In this document: one piece after another, positions 63,137 through 64,000 of the stretch | Layout: every line of letters begins with the position of its first letter | How positions within the stretch are numbered: position 1 is the first letter of the stretch | Source: Ancylomarina sp048268005 | Lineage (GTDB): Bacteria; Bacteroidota; Bacteroidia; Bacteroidales; Marinifilaceae | Direction of reading: 5' to 3' | Assembly (NCBI GenBank): GCA_048268005.1 | Contig: JBLWWJ010000001.1 | Location: 1,116,001-1,180,000 of the forward strand | Length of the DNA: 64,000 bases | The notes under the pieces: model-generated | The model's input: only the letters and a program-made list of their open reading frames with translations | Databases searched by the model: none | What the model was told of the DNA's origin: nothing | Position numbers and translations under genes: made by a program

Positions 63137-63151
63137 CAAAAGTTGTGGTGC
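63129..63151. repeat. Minimal cassette junction X3/X4
   Basis: GCGCATAAC-AAAA-GTTGTGGTGC. The left arm is the exact complement of the X3 start, and the right arm is complemented exactly by GCACCACAAC at 63951-63960. Same AAC-AAAA-GTT joint as at 62654-62663. Confidence 0.8.
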
Positions 63152-63204
63152 ATTATAAAAAAAATGTAGCGAACAGAATATAACTTTATCAAAAAAAGAA
63201 GTTG

Positions 63205-63942
63205 ATGACTGATGAAGAATTAAAAGAAATTGAAGAAGAGCTAACAGAATTTGATGAGCGTTTCAAAAAAACTGAAAGTGATGGAATAAAAAATGTATTA
63301 AAACATTTTGACCGTATTCATGATAAACTCTTTACATTTAATAATATATTAATAGCGGGATATTTTGCTCTTTCACAATTCTTTGTGTCATTTTCTGTTT
63401 ACGGTATTATCATACCACTACTTAATTTAGCGCTTTTTATATTTATTGAATATAGAATGATGGAAAAAAGTAGGTTTGATGCCGAGGTAACAAAGAAAAC
63501 TCCAGAAGAGATTGTTAAGCATGGTAAGGCGATTAACAGGACAAATCGTTATTCTCTTTATTCGATAATTTCAACTACCGTGGTTCTCGTAATTTTTCTC
63601 ATTAACCTTTACTCTCTTGATTCTAGGGCAAACACAGAGAGTGATATAGAAGACATATCGGCATCTATAAAAATATCAGATACTCTTCAGGTGGACTTTA
63701 GCTCTTCTATTCTTGGAGCTTGGACTAATAACCTAACTGAGAATGCAACATTTGCATTCGATAAAGATTCTATGGTATTTGTTGATGATCTAAAATATGT
63801 CAAATATGAATTGAAAATAGATACATTGATTTGGTACTTTGATGACATACCAAATGCATCAAAAATTCTATTATTATCATCTGATTCATTAGTTGTTGAA
63901 AATGACTTTGGAATTGAACGATATGTAAGATTTAAAAATTAA
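63205..63942 (+). CDS. Cassette X4: membrane protein with C-terminal lipocalin-like domain
   Basis: 245 residues from the ATG at 63205 (TTG at 63202 directly before). It opens with a charged helix EELKEIEEELTEFDERFKK, followed by three transmembrane helices (about 48-68, 70-88, 115-138). A C-terminal beta domain starts SSILGAWTNNLTENATFAF and reads like a small lipocalin-type sheet. Function unknown. The unit runs GTTGTGGTGC (63142) to GCACCACAAC (63951-63960). Confidence 0.75.
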   Translation: MTDEELKEIEEELTEFDERFKKTESDGIKNVLKHFDRIHDKLFTFNNILIAGYFALSQFFVSFSVYGIIIPLLNLALFIFIEYRMMEKSRFDAEVTKKTPEEIVKHGKAINRTNRYSLYSIISTTVVLVIFLINLYSLDSRANTESDIEDISASIKISDTLQVDFSSSILGAWTNNLTENATFAFDKDSMVFVDDLKYVKYELKIDTLIWYFDDIPNASKILLLSSDSLVVENDFGIERYVRFKN

Positions 63943-63950
63943 AACATAAC

Positions 63951-64000
63951 GCACCACAACAAAAGCTAAATTTCATGGGCGGTGGGAATTGCTCGAGAGT
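63951..64000. repeat. attC-like site after X4, cut by window end
   Basis: GCACCACAAC-AAAA-GCTAAATTTCATGGGCGG repeats the left half of site 1 (AAC-AAGA-GCTAAATTTTATTGGGG) and site 2 (AAC-AATC-GCTAAATGGCATAGG). The right half lies beyond the window, so the array very probably continues. Confidence 0.7.

Noticed and set aside
60795..64000. CRISPR array
   Set aside because: The repeated ends differ between units and units are 470-820 bp, unlike fixed repeats with short spacers.
60795..64000. Insertion sequences with terminal inverted repeats
   Set aside because: Each unit has different ends, no transposase and no target-site duplication was seen.

Overview
This 64 kb window is chromosomal DNA from a low-GC member of the Bacteroidota. 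Several traits point to Marinilabiliales-like bacteria, although the exact taxon is inference: lipoproteins and SPII-type leaders are abundant; ribosome binding sites are mostly weak; one promoter fits the Bacteroidota TTG-N20-TANNTTTG pattern; and there are many secreted peptidases (S41, tricorn, S9, M16), DUF3857/transglutaminase proteins, a TonB C-terminal protein and the fused B12 enzyme IcmF. No tRNA, rRNA, CRISPR array, insertion sequence or recognisable integrase was seen.

Layout. 1-3.9 kb: two S41 peptidases (the first cut by the window edge) and two small unknown proteins. 4-6.3 kb: a minus-strand set with a TetR regulator, an iron-sulfur-type flavoprotein and an SDR oxidoreductase. 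6.4-12.4 kb: small membrane and secreted proteins. These include a DUF2157 / GDYXXLXY pair whose second member is fused to a complete class D beta-lactamase-like domain, and a MORN/TonB protein. 12.6-15.9 kb: tricorn-type protease. 16-22.7 kb: an HxlR regulator convergent with a secreted VOC protein; a lysine-2,3-aminomutase-like radical SAM protein followed by a diflavin reductase; two small membrane proteins; a B12-type radical SAM enzyme. 22.8-29 kb: a secreted kinase-like protein next to a secreted metallophosphatase, then a large M16 peptidase. 29.4-32.6 kb: an ECF sigma factor, a small zinc-finger anti-sigma candidate, an outer-membrane barrel and a DUF3179 lipoprotein. 32.8-36.2 kb: fused isobutyryl-CoA mutase. 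36.2-37.6 kb: small envelope proteins. 37.8-40.9 kb: the anaerobic ribonucleotide reductase pair nrdD-nrdG behind a cobalamin riboswitch. 41-50.2 kb: an AlaDH/PNT-family dehydrogenase, a DPP-IV-type peptidase, OsmC, a cysteine hydrolase, and a LysR regulator divergent from urocanate hydratase. 50.3-59.6 kb: a YdcZ transporter, adenosine deaminase, a cyclophilin lipoprotein, two DUF3857 proteins, a tandem GNAT enzyme and unknown genes.

The last 4 kb differ from the rest. A 21-bp-period tandem repeat (60179-60495) is followed by an array of DNA units (about 60795-63960). Each unit starts with GTT plus a private 6-7 base tail and ends with the exact reverse complement of that start. The units run GTTATGTAC...GTACATAAC, GTTACAAGT...ACTTGTAAC, GTTGTGTGGC...GCCACACAAC, GTTATGCGC...GCGCATAAC and GTTGTGGTGC...GCACCACAAC. 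Between units lie either long attC-like palindromes that begin AAC-AANN-GCTAAAT, or a bare AAC-AAAA-GTT joint. This is the logic of an integron gene-cassette array, but with non-canonical core sites and no integrase in view. A 92% identical copy of one palindrome core lies 55 kb away at 6516-6567, just upstream of an orphan membrane-protein gene. This array is the most unusual thing in the window.

B12 is a recurring theme. IcmF and probably the radical SAM protein at 21.4 kb use cobalamin, while the B12-independent anaerobic ribonucleotide reductase sits behind a cobalamin riboswitch, as expected if it is switched off when B12 allows another class of reductase to work.
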